From NCBI GenBank assembly GCA_949077355.1, contig CARUQW010000036.1:1-15761 (forward strand): DNA of 15,761 nt. Reading direction: 5' to 3'. The notes under the pieces were generated by a model. It did no database searches. It saw only the letters and a program-made list of their open reading frames with translations, and was not told the DNA's origin. This document shows positions 14,629 to 15,761 of the stretch, in pieces. Origin of the DNA: an uncultured Clostridia bacterium (GTDB lineage Bacteria; Bacillota; Clostridia; TANB77; CAG-508). Numbering within the stretch: position 1 is the first letter of the stretch; each line of letters starts with the position of its first letter. A program made the translations under genes and the position numbers.

Positions 14629-15215
14629 CTATTTTTTAGGACCAAATTTAATTAAAAACATAGCAACTGCAACTCCGTGTTATCGCTGCACATATGGTTG
14701 CAATCCATACAAGAAAAACAATTGAAGTGGGATGATTCGAACCTAATGAATTTCGGATGGCTATAACGGTTGTTGGTATAATTTGAATAGAAGCTGTGTT
14801 TAAAACAATAAACATTAACATAGAATTACTTAATGTATCTTTTTCATTATTTTCTTTTTGCATTGTTTTCATCGCTTTTAATCCTAGTGGCGTAGCTGCA
14901 TTTCCTAATCCTAAAATATTAGCAATCATATTCATCGAAATTTCTTGTTGTACCTGTTTATTTTTTCTCATTTCGGGAAATAATACCTTTATCATTGGTT
15001 TTAATAAATTGGTTAATTTGTTGATAATTGTTGTTTTACTGGCAACTTGCATAATCCCATTCCATAGACATATCGTACCGAAGTAGTTCAATGGATAATT
15101 TAATAGCATCACTTGTGCTTTCAAAAATGCTACTATTTAATTGTTCTAAGTTTCCAGAAAAAATGGCATACGAAAAAGATATTAAAATGAAAATAGGCCA
15201 TATCGTGTTTAACAT
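14629..15215 (-). CDS. spmA: Spore maturation protein SpmA, readable only with two +1 frameshifts at CGG (194 aa)
   Basis: Three frames together give a full SpmA. Frame A, from ATG 15215 (AGGTGA upstream, better than the GTG at 15224), covers MLNTIWPIFILISFSYAIFS to LSIELL. Frame B supplies GTICLWNGIMQ, then MANILGLGNAATPLG-like sequence (here MIANILGLGNAATPLGLKAM), LNTASIQIIPTTVIAIRNSL and VWIATICAAIT. Frame C supplies GVAVAMFLIKFGPKK and stops at 14629, just before spmB. Each join is a CGG codon (15078-15080 and 14675-14677) whose C must be skipped so that GGT or GGA is read as Gly. The result is 194 aa, close to B. subtilis SpmA (about 196). Without shifts the product would be only about 60 residues. 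Sequence conservation in all three frames suggests the gene is functional; degradation or sequencing error is the alternative. Confidence 0.85.
14675..14677 (-). other. Inferred +1 frameshift site at a CGG codon (spmA, site 2)
   Basis: Minus-strand reading is GCG ATA ACA CGG AGT TGC. Skipping the C at 14677 gives ACA GGA GTT GCA GTT GCT ATG and the expected hydrophobic C-terminus. Without the skip the frame ends at 14648 with the tail RSCSCYVFN. Confidence 0.7.
15078..15080 (-). other. Inferred +1 frameshift site at a CGG codon (spmA, site 1)
   Basis: Minus-strand reading is GAA CTA CTT CGG TAC GAT. Skipping the C at 15080 gives CTT GGT ACG ATA TGT CTA TGG, coding LGTICLW as expected for SpmA. 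Without the skip the frame ends at 15036 after an unrelated tail. Confidence 0.75.
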
Positions 15216-15267
15216 ATTTATCACCTAAATAATTTTATTCTAAACTTGACTTTTTATTACAATATAA

Positions 15268-15296
15268 TTGACCTAGACTTTTATTTATGATATATT
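15268..15296 (+). promoter_or_regulatory. Sigma-A-type promoter of the abrB-like gene
   Basis: TTGACC (15268-15273) and TATATT (15291-15296) are 17 bp apart, with about 40 nt of predicted leader before the ATG at 15343. It is divergent from spmA, which starts at 15215. Confidence 0.7.
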
Positions 15297-15342
15297 ATGA
15301 GCATAAGGATTGTAAAAATAAACTTTTAAGGAGGATGAATGT

Positions 15343-15594
15343 ATGAAATCAACGGGAATTATTAGAAGAGTAGATGAACTTGGTAGAGTTGTTATTCCAA
15401 TAGAAATAAGAAATCAATTTAATATTGTCGAAAAAGATCCTATTGAAATATATGTAAATGGTTCTTCTATTATTTTGAAAAAATTCGAACCAAATTGTAT
15501 TTTTTGTGGTAATAATAAAGATTTATTGTCTTACAATGATAAATTAATATGTTCTGATTGTGCTAGCAAAATAGGCGCATTGGAAAAAGAATAA
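15343..15594 (+). CDS. AbrB-family transcriptional regulator with C-terminal zinc ribbon (83 aa)
   Basis: Residues 1-50 form the swapped-hairpin AbrB DNA-binding domain: MKSTGIIRRVDELGRVVIPI then EIRNQFNI and EIYVNGSSIILKK. The C-terminal part has two CxxC pairs (Cys52, Cys55, Cys70 and Cys73), a small zinc ribbon common in clostridial AbrB proteins in place of the Bacillus C-terminal domain. Such proteins repress post-exponential genes and, in some clostridia, affect the onset of sporulation. AAGGAGG (15328-15334) precedes the ATG by 8 bp. It has its own promoter and is followed by a terminator at 15652-15693. Divergence from the spmAB operon makes a regulatory link possible but unproven. 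Several paralogues are usual, so I give no gene symbol. Confidence 0.93.
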   Translation: MKSTGIIRRVDELGRVVIPIEIRNQFNIVEKDPIEIYVNGSSIILKKFEPNCIFCGNNKDLLSYNDKLICSDCASKIGALEKE

Positions 15595-15651
15595 ATGAAT
15601 AAAAAAGAGAATTAAACAAAATTGGAATAAAATAATTAATTCGCCAAAAAT

Positions 15652-15693
15652 AAGAAGATGGTTTCTATATTGCTTTAGAAATTATCTTCTTTT
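15652..15693 (+). terminator. Terminator downstream of the abrB-like gene
   Basis: AAGAAGAT (15652-15659) pairs with ATCTTCTT (15684-15691), and TTTCT (15662-15666) pairs with AGAAA (15677-15681). The stem runs directly into TTT. Confidence 0.65.
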
Positions 15694-15754
15694 ACACGTC
15701 AGAAAATTGGTTCTATAATAAATGTTGGGGTAGTTAAATAATTACTTCAACATT
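15691..15754 (+). promoter_or_regulatory. Promoter at the window edge with a hairpin over the transcription start
   Basis: TTTACA (15691-15696) and TATAAT (15714-15719) are 17 bp apart. AATGTTG (15721-15727) and CAACATT (15748-15754), followed by a T-run, form an inverted repeat across the predicted start. What it drives lies outside the window. Confidence 0.5.
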
Positions 15755-15761
15755 TTTTATT

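Noticed and set aside
14629..15215. spmA as a plain pseudogene
   Set aside because: The sequence is well kept in all three frames, spmB is intact, and both breaks are the same type at the same codon. I keep decay only as an alternative.

Overview
The window is a chromosomal segment from an AT-rich, Gram-positive, endospore-forming anaerobe, most likely an uncultured gut clostridium (Bacillota). The evidence is the sporulation genes spoIIR, spmA and spmB, an AbrB-type regulator with a zinc ribbon, strong AGGAGG-type ribosome binding sites, sigma-A promoters with 17-bp spacers, and low GC. I cannot name the species.

Layout. 1-98 is part of a palindromic repeat. 90-1349 (minus) holds a membrane-anchored protein of unknown function and tadA. 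1470-4502 (minus) is a two-gene surface unit: a secreted protein, then a 746-aa prepilin-like protein with three repeated modules that is readable only through a +1 frameshift. 4715-4790 is tRNA-Arg(CCT), divergent from a ttcA-like PP-loop gene. 5583-5876 is a complete palindromic MITE-like element. 5885-10109 carries sugar-nucleotide supply (a phosphoglucomutase-type enzyme and a UDP-sugar pyrophosphorylase, both minus), with a compositionally foreign 131-aa gene between them, then a lysine-rich protein of unknown function. 10315-13785 (plus) is spoIIR, murA, walJ and rlmH, with a 137-bp palindrome between murA and walJ. 13795-14064 contains two more inverted-repeat structures. 14096-15215 (minus) is spmA-spmB, with spmA broken by two +1 frameshifts. 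15343-15594 is abrB.

Main observation. All three frameshifts in the window (one in the prepilin-like gene, two in spmA) have the same form. The upstream frame runs into a CGG codon, and skipping only its C so that GGN is read (glycine) restores the full protein. Restored spmA is 194 aa with family-like sequence throughout. Reading the other native genes by hand (about 4,270 codons) I found no other in-frame CGG. The only exception is codon 14 of the foreign gene, where the same skip would meet TAG at once. This suggests CGG is not read as arginine in this lineage but is an unassigned or 'hungry' codon passed by +1 frameshifting. A systematic sequencing artefact must be excluded first.

How the genes fit together. 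The phosphoglucomutase, the UDP-sugar pyrophosphorylase and murA lie on the route to cell-wall precursors. SpoIIR and SpmAB act in spore formation, and AbrB is a transition-state type regulator. tadA, ttcA and rlmH modify tRNA or rRNA. The surface pair 1470-4502 looks like an accessory secretion or pilus-like locus.
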